Positions 51,531 to 63,675 of a stretch of DNA of 64,000 bases are shown piece by piece. The stretch is from Glandiceps talaboti (taxonomy: Eukaryota; Hemichordata; Enteropneusta; Spengelidae), in the NCBI RefSeq assembly GCF_964340395.1, contig NC_135571.1, positions 10,326,440 to 10,390,439 on the forward strand, written 5' to 3'. The notes under the pieces were generated by a model, which ran no database searches, had not been told where the DNA came from, and saw only the letters and a list, made by a program, of their open reading frames with translations. The position numbers and the translations under genes are program-made. Each line of letters opens with the position of its first letter. Position 1 is the stretch's first letter.

Positions 51531-52344
51531 ATGGCGAATTTAAATCTTAGGATACCCTTGTCGTTGTTAGTAATTTGTGCTAGTATATTACCGACTGCTG
51601 CAGAAGGTAAGTTAAGGTTATCAAACCATTTAATATGTTGCTAGTTTACAACAGGTTTACTGTACAACATCAAATGCGCATGCCCAGTTGGCTACAAAAC
51701 TTGAAACTACTTGCTTTTGAAAGGTTTTCAGGGTTCTCCACAATTTTGAAAAATAAAGGGGCGCCCTAATTTACATATTTATTTGCATATCATTAGCATA
51801 TTTCCATATCATAATATTAATTAAGGTAATAACAATATAGACTCCAGTTGTTAATCTATAAACTAGTAACGCTTTTGAAAGCGTATGATTCTATCCTATC
51901 AATTTTCTTTCTTCATTCAGTCGGTAATTACTTGTATACAATATCCAACTTGTAGTTTTTTTCTGAACAGACAAATATCTTCCTAGTACGTATACGAATA
52001 CAAAGAGGGGTAAATTGTTTTGTCAATGTACATCTCCGACTCGTTGATATTTTGAGGAATATTTTAAAGTGTCTCTTTTGCATGTTATGATAAACTTTTG
52101 AAATTGTGTTCTTACAGGTATGACTAAAGAAGGAGTGGCAGCCCTTTCAGCAGGCTGTGTGGCTGCTCTAGTGGCAATACTCGGACTTGGTATGTGGTTT
52201 CGAGACATGTATATGCGCAAATATGAAGACTTCGAAAATTATGATACATTCCACGAGAACAAAGCTGCCGTTCGAGCCTATACGATATCACAAAGAGTAG
52301 ACGCCGATAACTATGCATTCACACCAGATACAGCAACCTACTAA
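51531..52344 (+). CDS. Small type I single-pass membrane protein, 100 residues, unrecognised
   Basis: Coding exons are 51531-51606 and 52118-52344 (phase 1 junction). A TTTTGGTTGCAG acceptor ends right before the ATG, so the start codon opens its exon and a non-coding first exon should lie upstream. Residues 1-24 are a classic signal peptide (LRIPLSLLVICASILPTAA). A short ectodomain (EGMTKEGVAALSAG) follows, then one membrane helix (about 35-53, AALVAILGLGMWF). The cytoplasmic tail of about 45 residues is rich in Tyr and Asp (KYEDFENYDTF, DNYAFTPDTATY). No Cys in the mature ectodomain and no known domain. I do not recognise the family; adapter, regulator of another membrane protein, or secreted micropeptide precursor are all possible. 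Confidence 0.75.
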
Positions 52345-53714
52345 ACAAAAGACTATCAAGAAACATGGATTGTCAACAGAGGGCGCAAATCACAATCTGA
52401 TCACTGATCCGCCTGTGGCGATCAGTTGACTTATTTTTTTGAGAATATAAAGTTACTCAGTTTAACAATTTTTCTTTCGTTTAAACATAATTTTAACGCA
52501 GAGCTTCCAGTCTAAGATGAACTGAGCGTACATTTATATTATGATACGCGACTAAAGTCGTGAGAGCAGTACCTCTAAGTTAGTAAAGGGACTGGTGTAA
52601 TTCATGTTAAATTCTAAAACAGAAAAAAAAGACAAAAAAAAAGCTTTAAAAATGGGGTTTCGACAACTATATTCAGGGGTTCCAATAATTACTAAGTTAG
52701 GGCGTTCGTTTCAGATTTCAACTTTTCTAAGGTGTCCATATCATTAATTGAGTATTCAAAAGGATATTTCTATGTAACAACGATATTTACATATTATGGG
52801 ATATTGTAAAATTTGACGTAGGAGCTTGATGTCAATGGTACGGTGTTGTGAGTCATCGTCGGCAGAAACTTGGATGTTAAATTTGGTGAAATACCAGGCG
52901 ACTTTTTCTACAACTGCTATCATCGATCCAGGGAATACGGTGGAAGGTAAAAATCACCTATCACCTAGTCTAGCTACTGGATATATTTTTTGAGTTACAT
53001 TTTACAAAGTGAAAGACGAGGACTTAGAAAAGGATATATGTGAGGAGTGATTATCGTATAACTATTTCAACGCGGTGAAAACTTGAATCACCACGCATGC
53101 GCAGTAATGACTGGGACGGGAACCTTTATTCCATATTCTACTCAGGGTTTCTCTTTGCAGTTCAAAATCAAAATTCGAAATTTTCCACCAAAACTTCATA
53201 ACAGTTTAATTATTACCTCTTCATCGTTACTATGGTTTCATTTCAACCCAAAACTCAAGAATATGATGTATATACTCTTTATGGAGCGAAACGTTCGCTA
53301 TTTGCTAGAAAGTGTGCAGTAGTAGTAGCAGTAAAATTTTTATAGGGTTTTGTAGAGTAGCATTCGAGTTCCAGACATTTTAAACTCAAACTACAAGTTT
53401 TCAAGGATCAGTTTTTGAACCTGTATAATAATAATAATTTGCCTATAATGACCACGTGTCAAGTAAAACATTCCCATACAAAGTTGATACGATACGAACA
53501 CTTGTAAATTTATTCTAACCTTTGACCTTTAAAAAACTTTTTATACCAACAGTTTCTTTGTAATAATTAACTGAAAGAGAGATTACCTGTATCTAAATAA
53601 AGTGAAGTAATTATCTTTGTACATGTTATGACTTGCAGAACTCTTTATTGATAATTTTGATATGTATATAACACAGTAATCCTTATTATTCATAGACAGA
53701 ACCTCAATGTAAAG

Positions 53715-53717
<3 letters not shown>

Positions 53718-53794
<77 letters not shown>
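53718..53794. repeat. (AT)n microsatellite
   Basis: About 38 copies, able to fold on itself. Confidence 0.97.
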
Positions 53795-53796
<2 letters not shown>

Positions 53797-53974
53797 TCTG
53801 ATGATCACAGCATGCAGCGTGAAACACTGTGTAACGTGCGGCTCCTGTGTACCTTGTTTGATACTGTGTTATTTACACCGCTCTACATATGTATTGAACA
53901 CTTTTTACTCCAGCATAGATATTTTACATATACTGAGTATAAATATATATGTATATGCACACACATGTATATGC

Positions 53975-53981
<7 letters not shown>

Positions 53982-54005
<24 letters not shown>

Positions 54006-54010
54006 TGTGT

Positions 54011-54074
<64 letters not shown>

Positions 54075-54136
54075 ATGTATGTATGTATGTATGTATGTAT
54101 GCATGCATGCATGCATGCATGCATGCATGCATGCAT
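53982..54136. repeat. (TATG)n-(GT)n-(TATG)n-(CATG)n microsatellite
   Basis: Symmetric arrangement of TATG blocks around a GT core, closing with palindromic CATG units. Confidence 0.97.
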
Positions 54137-54958
54137 GAAATGTATGTATCGAAGTTTTTGGCATTGACGTTTCGAGCTGCTTCAGAAGGCCTAATCCTGG
54201 CATAACAGTGAGGTCACGTGCTTAATATTTATCTTGATATGTATCCATATGAAGCGCGTCACGCGAAAAGGTACCTAGCTACCTAATTAAAATCGTCATG
54301 CAAATGAGCTTCGACGCACAAAGGGTCACGTTGGGTCACGGAAAAAAAATGGCGGTCAGTTTGATTTCTTCGTAATCAAGTGATGCTACAATTGTACAAG
54401 GAACGGGTATTTATTGTAGTCGTATCATAAATCCGTAAGTTATTTATATTTTGGATCTTTGAATACCCTGCTGTTTGCATACCTAGCCATTATTTTTCTT
54501 CTCCTTTCGTTTTCTGTCAATCCATTTGGGATTTTTTACGTTGTCGTTCATCTGAAGCCTTGGATCTGAAGCTGGTAAAGTTGTGGTGAAGTCGATGGTG
54601 TTTACTCTGACTGCATTTGACTTTATGCAGCGTGTATAGCTAAGTAATGGCTTCAGATTTTTTGGAGTGGACTTCGAACTACAAGACACACTTGGCTTGT
54701 ACTCTCAAGAAAGTTTAGAAGGGTCCCAGGGCTCAGAGTGACAGTGGTGGCGGTAACGGTAGCGCCGGATTTTTCAGCCGCTGATGTATGAGAGTGAACT
54801 TGAAGAAGACATTCGCACTGTGATGCATCTGATGACGATGACTCTGTTGAATTTAATTCACAGGAGCTAGTAGAGGATTATATGCACAATGCAGACGAAT
54901 TTGGCCTTGATGACACTGAAGCTGCTAGTTTTGATATTTCTAGTAAAGAAATCATCGT

Positions 54959-55110
54959 AAAGGTTGTGGATGTAACAAGAACTGTTTCCAGTTATTCGAC
55001 ATTGATCGCGTTTGTGATCATCATCTAGATATGCTAGAATTCAACAAGAATGAAAAGGAAATTCTGATCCTGCAAAAATCAAGCAGCACATGGATTACTG
55101 GTCAGACGTG
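54959..55110 (+). pseudogene. Decayed fragment with a KGCGC-NC Cys motif
   Basis: The plus strand reads KGCGCNKNCFQLF, then CDHHLDMLEFNKNEKEILIL, a Cys-rich block with an amphipathic tail. Upstream sequence (54840-54960) is acidic in another frame, so the reading frame is not continuous. This block resembles repeated, transposon-associated proteins I have seen described in animal genomes, but I cannot name the family. No full ORF exists around it. Confidence 0.35.
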
Positions 55111-55569
55111 GTAAAAGACAGAACATAAGGTTAAACTTCAAGTACTCGTCAGACAACGCGACACTAGGCGTGGTAAAAGACAACACAATTGGTGCAAGTA
55201 CTCGATAGTTTGATGAAGTGGAAGTCTGTAGCTGGTCAGCGAGGATGTTTATGTACACTATCGGTAAGCATAAACATTGTGCACGTACGTAGTATACACT
55301 CAAACATGTTTCTACTGCCAACCTGTCTAAATTGAAAGTATACTACAAAAATTATCACATCTTGCTAAAAAAATCCTATTTCATATTTGCGTACTTGTAC
55401 ATGGTTGCATATAGGGGCGACCATGCTTAATTAATTATATGTTTCTCAAAATCCAACCGACTCTATTTTTTTTATTCTGGCAAAAATTTTTTTTTTGATT
55501 GACAAGATCAGAAAACACAATCACAACATCATCAGTTACTACGATGGCGACCACGCGAACGCGTCGCTG

Positions 55570-55659
55570 TAGTCTTTGTTACCCAGACTTCTGCCGTTGA
55601 GGGCTCCACCCTGAGCTGGGGCCCTCAACGGCAAGATTCTACCGGGGTAACCGAGACTA
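55570..55659. mobile_element. Short hairpin MITE, TAGTCTYGGTTACCC family
   Basis: TAGTCTTTGTTACCCAGA faces GGGGTAACCGAGACTA. The inner arms GCCGTTGAGGGC and GCCCTCAACGGC are exact complements. The ends match the 228-bp element at 63046-63273. No target duplication is obvious. Confidence 0.65.
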
Positions 55660-55995
55660 GTATGTGAGTGAAAATTATCGTTTATTACTGAAATTCGGGA
55701 ACTGTAATCAAACAAATGGTTCTAGGTTTTCTTCTGAATTTAATTGTCATTTCGTGGTCATTTAGACTTTTATAGTCTGATTATGAAATGAAAGTATCGT
55801 CAACATGTACACATATTTGTCAAATTATTTGTTGTAAATTTTTATTTTTAACAGATTGACCGACTTTCACTTTTAAGGTGTTACGATGAGACACAGAGAA
55901 TTAAGTACGGGCACTATAAAGACATGATATGTACAAATCGAGCATGAACTCACCTACACAAACACTTAGCAACAGCACTGTGCTATTGATAGACA

Positions 55996-56165
55996 TGTTT
56001 ACATATACATACATACATACATACATACATACATACATACATACATACATACATACATACATACATACATACATACATACATGTATTACATACATAGATA
56101 CATACATACATACATACATACATACATACATACATACATACATACATACATACATACATACATAC
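55996..56165. repeat. (CATA)n microsatellite
   Basis: About 170 bases with one interruption, just past the 3' end of the methyltransferase gene. Confidence 0.97.
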
Positions 56166-56203
56166 ATTTTCACATAAAACACAATCAGCTTAGCTATGAA
56201 CTC

Positions 56204-56209
56204 TTTATT
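56204..56209 (-). terminator. Polyadenylation signal AATAAA for the methyltransferase gene
   Basis: Minus-strand AATAAA about 165 bases after the stop codon at 56374. Confidence 0.5.
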
Positions 56210-56373
56210 TCGTCAAAACAACCTTTTCAAAATTAAAGTCAGTTTATTCAATGTCTTATCCGTATAAAAGTAGGCAACTATATTTACAGGTTACTTCACA
56301 AATCCGATATCGTTGCCATGGTATTCAGCCTTTTACATACTCTACATGTCTTGTTTATTCCCTCGTATATATT

Positions 56374-58136
56374 CTACAAGGGTTTCTTTGCTGTAGCTGT
56401 GAACACGGTATGCGGCCACTTTTCTTTTCCATCGTCCGTTTTCTCGCACTTAGTTTTTGCTTTCTGGAACACATCTTCTAAAAAATCTTCTTTCAAATGA
56501 TCCGGAATACTCTGTATTTGATCCAAGAAGGTTCTCACGAATGCTGTATGAAGGGAAATATAGTAATATTCCGTTTAACATCAAGTTTTCTAGCTGATCA
56601 TACCGCCACCTAGTGGTCAGCTGTAACTATGAAATGTGTCATTCTGATGAGGATCATCGACCAAGACAGATCGAAAGCTCAATGCTAAAAATTTTGAACT
56701 GCTTGTGTGTTGTAACCTTTGTAAATCATTTGATCTACCAAGCTGATGAACATAGTTGGTCATTTTGCATTGGTTATAACAACTAACCAAAACTCTCTCT
56801 CAAAAATGTTGACGTGTTAAACAAAAACCACACTCCTTGATCCAACATAAGGTGAGAGATAGTAATTTTGGATGTCTGCGGTGATGCAAATAAAAATATA
56901 TAATGAATATCGAAATAGTCCGAGTCTAGAAAGAACAAACTTAAAGAATGCAACATTTATCTAAACCTTGTTGAGTACCACCTATATTTGCTCTGCTTAT
57001 GTAAGTGCTGCTCTGATTGGCTGGATTTCTATACGTACACCTGCCTGTACTGTAGTATTATTTAAATTGGCCGTTTTCGTCTGTACCTTTATGTAGAGGT
57101 TTGTATACTTTAGTTTATGCTCCGAGTCGCTGGTGGGAGGTCGTTCGTCTTTATAGCCAACAGCAACGCGTCTCTGAAGTAGCTTGAGTGATCGGACAGG
57201 GAGTGACAGAGGTAGGACTAGTAGATCCTACAGCTTGTAAATGATACGCCCTACCGGCATCATGATTTACAAGCCTATGCGACTACCTGAGTCAGGCGAT
57301 TCCTAGGGTAGGACACGAACTCATGAATGTACAGGTACGCCATACCTAGTATTTGGACGATCAGCTAGTTTCTACAGTTCCTGTATTTTTCCTGTGTTAC
57401 AATGTCTCCAATAGGGAACCTGCAATCCAGACTGAGCATGCTCAGATGCAAAGGACTGTGGGATTATCTGTAGTTATCGTAATACCTAATCTGGAGCTAC
57501 CGATGAAATAAACCTCCCACAATGGTCAGGGTGAGTATGAATTGATTATTTGTGGTTACAAACAATATAACATTATTGTTTACAATACTAATTGATTAGT
57601 ATTCATTGTCACATTTCCCATAATGCAACATTCAACATGGCGGGTTTGCAAGTTCCCGAATCAAATCTCAACTGTAATTGTGATTCATGATAAAGCTAAT
57701 GATGTACACCAACATTGACAGAATTCATTGGAAAGATTGACTTTACCTTTTGAATGCGAGTCATTGTCAAACACATAGAATGACAGAATTTTATCTCTCT
57801 CACATTGCACATCTATAAATCCGGCATTGATCAGAGCGCTGACGAAATCATTTTCATTCCCTTGTAAAGGATAGTGACTATAGACAAAATCCTAATAAGA
57901 CAAAAAAGTTAGATAACAGAATAACTAAACTTTTATACACATGACGTAATCGACTTTTAATTTATAGATTAATAAATTAATTTTCAAGGTAAGAATACTA
58001 AACACGAATTTTGATAAATCAAAGTGCATGCATCCATCCATGCGCCCACCCACCCACCTACCCACCCACCAATCCAGCCAGCCAGCCAGCCACCATCCTT
58101 CCACCGGTCCGTCCGTCCATCCATCCATCCATCCAT

Positions 58137-58200
<64 letters not shown>

Positions 58201-59601
58201 CCTTTAAAACCAATGCTATCACAAATTACTTTCAAAAATATAATGAAATCAAACAAAAAATATGAAACCTTGGCCCTTGCCAAATTTATTTATAACAGCC
58301 GCAAGGGAAGAGAGCAACACAGTGTATAGTAAACTGCGGTCTTTGTTCACTGAGTTCATGTGTTGTGTATTAATTTATTAGATGAACATAAATGTCCTGT
58401 CACGGTTCACCTTTGACCTTTGAGCTTTTCAAGGGTAAAACATTGTCAACAAAGGTCAGTGGCGGCCTAGTTAAGACTTTGAATTTTGAATTTTGATACC
58501 AACCTGTAGATACTCCTGCCACTGTGGGAGTTCACAAACTGATTCATTGATGATATTAAAGAAATGTGGTTTTTGATCGACTTCGATGTTGAGGAAACAC
58601 TCTCCACCAGGTTTCATCGATTCGCATATCCACTGAGCTGTACTAGGCCAATTTTCAATCCAATTCAAGGCGAAGTAAGCCAGAGCTTTGTCGAACGAAT
58701 TTTTCCATTCAGGTTTAAATGAACTTTCATTGCCAGCATTACCAACTAAATAAGTAATGTTGTCAGCACAGTTCCTCGTTTTAGCGATGTTTATCATATT
58801 TGGGTTGATGTCAAAGGCTGAGAAGAAATAGACAGAAAACCTGGTCAAAACATTCACGTATTTGATATTAAATATAGCTGTTAGATTTTATTAGAAGAAA
58901 ATGATGTACATTTTCCCACGCTTTCGTGAATTATGTTTGGAGAGATGTATTTATACTTAGTAATGACATTTCTACTCACAGAGTCAAACTATTTCTTAGA
59001 AGGCGATGTGACGAGACGTCAGCGAAAAATTGAGATTCGCTTCCAAGAAATTTTTCAAGTTGACTCTGGGAGTAGAAATTTTCATTACTAAGTACTAACC
59101 CTGAGTTCATGAACATTCACGATAGTATCATATTATTCTCAAATATTTTTCTTTACTCACCAAAAAATACTCGTGATCTAAGAGATTGTCGCAAATCGTC
59201 TAGTGACAAGACTCTTTAGGTCACTCGCAAATCGTCTAGTGACAAGACTCCTTAGGTCATTCGCAAATCGTCTAGTGACAAGACTCCTTAGGTCACTCGT
59301 ACTTTTCGTAGCTGAACGAAGAAACATATTTAGGAATAACCAGTAATTATTTAATATTTAATTCATGTATCACCACGATCTGTCGGTTTCTTTCATGACC
59401 TAACACGGTTGACCTCTCACCTGTAGCTGACCTCACACCTGATTTTTGTACCACTCGTTTGGTGAGTTCACCTGACCCACAACAAACATCCAACAGCGTA
59501 TCCGTGTCTTTGAATGACAGCCTTGATGTGACGTCATCAGCGGATTTGTTGACATATCGGAGCCTGTAGGCTGAATAGGATTCTGCGCCCTCTGGATTCA
59601 T
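56374..59601 (-). CDS. JHAMT-like: JHAMT-like class I SAM-dependent methyltransferase (4 exons)
   Basis: Predicted cytosolic methyltransferase related to insect juvenile-hormone acid methyltransferase. In a non-insect the substrate is unknown and is perhaps a small carboxylic acid. Exons are 59601-59421, 58817-58504, 57891-57747 and 56543-56374; phases 1, 0 and 1 agree at every junction and give 269 residues, the family's usual size. It starts [13 protein letters not shown], as family members often do with MNPE/MN-A-Y. SAM motif I is [10 protein letters not shown] (36-45), followed by the acidic-loop motif FDINPNM (62-68). [23 protein letters not shown] (motif IV/V region) and the C-terminal AGFIDVQCE complete the Rossmann fold. 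The protein ends [15 protein letters not shown] compound microsatellite lies in intron 2 and MITEs lie in intron 1. Confidence 0.88.
57233..57285. repeat. Imperfect inverted repeat in intron 3 of the methyltransferase
   Basis: GCTTGTAAATGAT and ATCATGATTTACAAGC face each other across about 13 bases. It may be the core of another small element. Confidence 0.4.
58026..58200. repeat. CCCAC/CCAG/CCAT tetranucleotides and (CA)n repeat
   Basis: A series of four-base repeats followed by CA copies, in intron 2 of the methyltransferase. Confidence 0.95.
58955..59093. mobile_element. Hairpin MITE with CTTAGTAATG ends (mariner-like TA target)
   Basis: Arms of about 55 bp: CTTAGTAATGACATTTCTAC with CAGAGTCAAAC inside, against GTTGACTCTGGGAGTAGAA and CATTACTAAG. 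The ends sit next to TA on both sides (58954-58955 and 59093-59094), which fits a Tc1/mariner-type insertion. It lies in intron 1 of the methyltransferase gene. A deleted relative lies at 37606-37677. Confidence 0.7.
59133..59338. mobile_element. MITE with internal 36-bp triplication, copy 2
   Basis: The arms are TATTCTCAAATATTTTTC and the complement of GAAACATATTTAGGAATA. The core is three near-identical 36-bp units (59189-59296) containing TCGCAAATCGTCTAGTGACA and GACTCCTTAGGTCAC. It is related to 17343-17500, where a shorter version of the GTGACA...TTAGGTCAC block is repeated. Confidence 0.7.
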
Positions 59602-60617
59602 TATGGTATCTTGAAGTTTCCAGGATAGAGTTTGTGTAACACTGTCCAGTTGTCAGTTGCCCTGGTGATCCGAGGAAAATAAGGAATGATGATGAATGAT
59701 AAAGAAACACAGGTAAGTTTCACTACTTCTTCCATCAAATTTTGATAAAGGAAAGTGTGAGAGAGAAATTATAAAAAATGGAGAGGAAAACGAGTAAAAT
59801 GCCAGGAAAGACAGAGAAATAATTAACTTAAATTTAAGAAAGCATTCTACTCCTACGTCCGCCCACCCATCCCTTCCACCCCCAAGAAAGATTCACCGTT
59901 GTTGGCGCCCTACTTAGTAACCATTGAAGCTCTTGGCCAACTACATGTTTTGTAATTTGATAATCATGGCTGTATTACTAATAATACATCCATGATTTAA
60001 GTACATAACATACAATCATTCTCAACCAGAACTTATTTTACTTTTGAGACACATCTAAAAACAAATCGTTGAGGGCGCCGTGCTGTGATTTACGATGCAT
60101 TCTGTTGATTAGCCCCAGTCTACATCGCCGTATCTGAGTGATTTCGAGTCCACTACGATCGGCTAGTGAAGGAATACAGCTGTCACAAATCCTGCGACGT
60201 AGAAAGGCTATCTTTTCAACATGGAGGTATAACATAGTAATACCGCCATGTTTTCAGAGATAGGCTGACTTGAACTATAGAAGGACAGATAAGTAAGAAA
60301 TCCTTACTTGTCTGTGATAGCAGGTATGCTAATAATATGCCCTCTTTTATACGTCGCTTGAATACAAGAACTTGTTATAAATGTTATCCACATATATATG
60401 CATTACGTAATTGCATATAATAGAGAACATGTTCACATAGACTGCATTCATTATATCAGAGGTTTGGCCTTGCAAAGACGAGACGGTTCACATTTATTTA
60501 GCGGCCGATGACTTAGTCGACGTTTACCCGGCAGTATAGTTGTTTTGCTTTGACAAATTAAAAGTGAAAATATCACAGTGATTATTATAAATTTGTTGAA
60601 TAACTGATGAACGACTG

Positions 60618-60619
60618 AA

Positions 60620-60661
<42 letters not shown>

Positions 60662-60860
60662 AAATCAACAACAAAAACAACAACAATAATAACAAAAGAA
60701 GGGATAATAATAAATATAAAGAATCACGGTCACTGATTATTATAAATTTGTTGAATGACTGAAAAACTACTACAACAACAACTTCATCATCATCATCATC
60801 ATCATCAACAACAACAACAACTACAACAACAACTACGACAACAATAACAGCAACAATATC

Positions 60861-60896
<36 letters not shown>

Positions 60897-60905
60897 ATCA
60901 ACAAC
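60618..60905. repeat. (ACA)n and (TCA)n microsatellites
   Basis: Two CAA blocks (60618-60690 and 60766-60905) separated by a duplicated flank (TGATTATTATAAATTTGTTG occurs at about 60580 and 60734). The array seems to have been duplicated with its border. Confidence 0.9.
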
Positions 60906-63045
60906 AAAGAAGAGAAAATATATAAATATGATGAACCACGGTCTCTCTGAGATGTCCAAACTTTACAGTTCGTTGCTATCCGGGTTGGTCTTTCCTTGAC
61001 GTGATAAGAGTACATAGATCCCTACTAGCGTTAGCTAAAATTCATGTTATTACTATGATATCGGATATAGGCGTACTGTTTGAAAACGATAAGTCACTCA
61101 GCTCAGATCACGATATGGTAAATACAAAACTGTTACCAAAAGGATGGTACAAACATTAAAATTTGAGGCAGTGACGTGATGACTTGTACATCTGATGGTC
61201 AGCCTCTTTTTGTAAAGCACTATGCCTGTTGCAAAATAGAGTAACTTACTATGGGGTGCCAGACAACATGAGTCCAGCTGTAGCAAGTTATACTTGTATA
61301 TGGAACGGTATTGTCTTGCGCCTCAGTTAGACGCAATCGATATAGAGAAGGCCCTCTGCAGCCTATCGAGTTTGATTATGAAGCGGTTCAAAGTATTGAT
61401 AGATCACGCATCTATCAACAACCGATGTTGTCACACTTTCCCAAGAGGAATGAAACAACCTTACCTGTATCCGTGTGCTGCTGCTTTGAACTTTGAAGCT
61501 TGAAGGTGAGTTATAAAAGATGTACGCATGCTCAGTTACGAGGTCATCAATGTATAGATGCTTGCAGTGTGATATAGCGCAACTGAAGGTCAAACACCAC
61601 AATGTAGGTCACATTGTCATGTGCTTTGCTATTATGATATAGAAACAGTAATGAATGTTTTCAAGGGTGTAACTGATAGCTCACGATCAGAAAATGTAAA
61701 GTTATTCAAACTAAACTATACAGTACAAATCTTTATTCACACCGTTTACTACTTCACTCTTACAAGTCGAGTCCAAGAGTCCGGATTCTTATAATATCAA
61801 TCGGTCACCTGATACATGGTGACAATGTTGAGAGGTGACACGTTCACATTGTTTGGGTCACTACCAATGGCGATGGCAGATCAAATATAGGGAATCAAAT
61901 TAAACGCTAATGCAATCTTAGTAAAATTATATGTTGATATATAGCAACGAACTTGAAGTAATTATAATTTTTGATGTGATAGTAAGTATTTTCCAATCAA
62001 CCGCATTGCTTTACTCAGTCATAGACCACATACGAAATTTAGTGTAGGGTCTGTATGATCCAGTGTTAATGTTTACTCCATTGATATCAAGGTTATATAT
62101 AAACTATAATTCACTTATTTATGACAACACGCAATAAATTAGATTATGTCTATCTTCATGATCTTAGTTTGCTAATAACACACTTTAGGATTATCATCGA
62201 TATGTAAATTAGCAGTGTAGCGGGTGATATTGTTGTCATCATCTGAATTTCAGAATTCAACAATTTATGTACCATGTTTTCCAGCTAAAACAACTAAAAA
62301 ATAATACTCTGCAAGAGGACGCCTGCTAAGTGTCGCCGTAGAGGGGGAAAGAAATCAAAAACAAATAAAAAACAAAACAGATAATCACTTAGGGATTGAG
62401 GGATGGGGAGGCGGATGTTGAGCGCCACCCGAAAATAGCGCCCTCTATGTTATTTTTTTCTTAAATAGATAGGCGTGTTTGCTTGTGGCAGAATATCAAA
62501 CACACAATATCTTTTGTCTCGAGTATTGGCCTGGGTCCGGTCTCTTCCTTTGCATGTGAAATTGTGAAATTCTAAATGACTTATAAATTTACAGTATAAA
62601 AAATGAAGAAAAATTCTTAAAGGCATATCATTTCAATATGACCCACTAAGCCTTACTTGAGAACAATAATGGTAATTATCATATGGGGAAATGTATTATT
62701 AGGGCAAACAAATAAACAAACAAACAAACAAACAAACAAACAAATAAATGAACATATTAGTTATGACGCAAATTTATTTTGAAACGAATACTTGTAATAA
62801 TTTATTAAAGGACCAAACGAGCGTAAAATTGTTAGAATATACTTTGTTCAAAGAATGCAAATTACAGAAACATAAGATAAAATAGGTACAGATATGATAA
62901 AAATGGACTTTGTACCTTACGACAGTGGATACTGAGCTTTCAACTCACTAAGATAGACACAAACTGAAACTATATATTGTTGCGAAATGTTGATGTAAGC
63001 TGGGATTGAATGAACGTCGGTTTAGTTTTATCTACAGTAGGGCTA

Positions 63046-63273
63046 GTCTTGGTTACCCACCTCTCGCTGCTGGGGCTCTTTTACGAGACCACCCAAACGA
63101 AAGTCTGGTGAAACGAGATTCCAACTCGCCCGCGCAGGAAACTATAACAAACTTAAGAAATGTACTGTGTCACCCCAGCGCGGGGTAGTTGAAAAAACGT
63201 GGTTTCCCCAGACTCTCGTTTGGGGTTGTCTCGTAGAAAAGCCCTCAGCGGCGAGAGGCTGGATAACCGTGAC
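63046..63273. mobile_element. MITE with TAGTCTYGGTTACCC ends and 13-bp flanking repeats
   Basis: The left arm GTCTTGGTTACCCACCTCTC runs through GCTCTTTTACGAGACCACCC to AAACGAAAGTCTGG. The right arm is its near complement (CCAGACTCTCGTTTGGGGTT to GGATAACCGTGAC). TACAGTAGGGCTA occurs on both sides (63033-63045 and 63274-63286), a clear duplication, although the exact border could shift by a few bases. A shorter relative is at 55570-55659. Confidence 0.8.
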
Positions 63274-63675
63274 TACAGTAGGGCTACTTTATGAATGCTA
63301 GTTCCATATACTTACATTTTACTGTTTTGAGACTTCCAATGTTTACACTATCCAGATGACAGCTAGGTTGATAAGATTAGTATAACAGTGGCAATGCTAC
63401 AATTATATCAATTAACCCCATCAAACTATAATTACGATTAGTTCTTGTCTCTTAGTTAGCTGAAAGCTAGGTTTCCGCATTAGTAAGCCTCGTCGAAGGA
63501 AATAAGAACATAGCTAATCATTCTTACTATCTAAAGTGAGGCTGAGACATAATGACGTAAACACACTTTGTTATGACGTAAACGCACTTTTTTATGACGT
63601 AGATAGACAGAACTGTCAGATTGCCACATGTTAACACACACCACAGGTAACTAACACATCAACGTATCTGTGTTA

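Larger units (their letters stand above)
52345..56203. other. Intergenic DNA
   Basis: No complete gene. It contains a pure AT run, TATG and CATA arrays, a 90-bp hairpin element (55570-55659) and a decayed Cys-rich coding fragment (54959-55110). Confidence 0.5.
59602..63675. other. Intergenic DNA
   Basis: No supported gene. It should hold the promoter of the methyltransferase. Contents include CAA/CAT arrays, an (ACAA)n run (62703-62746) and the 228-bp MITE. Short open frames near 61294-61503 have no recognisable features. Confidence 0.5.

Noticed and set aside
57180-57330. tRNA-derived SINE in methyltransferase intron 3
   Set aside because: A box A-like TAGCTTGAGTG is present but no convincing box B follows at the right distance.
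59189-59296. 36-bp direct repeats resembling a CRISPR array
   Set aside because: Three adjacent units with no spacers, enclosed by MITE arms.
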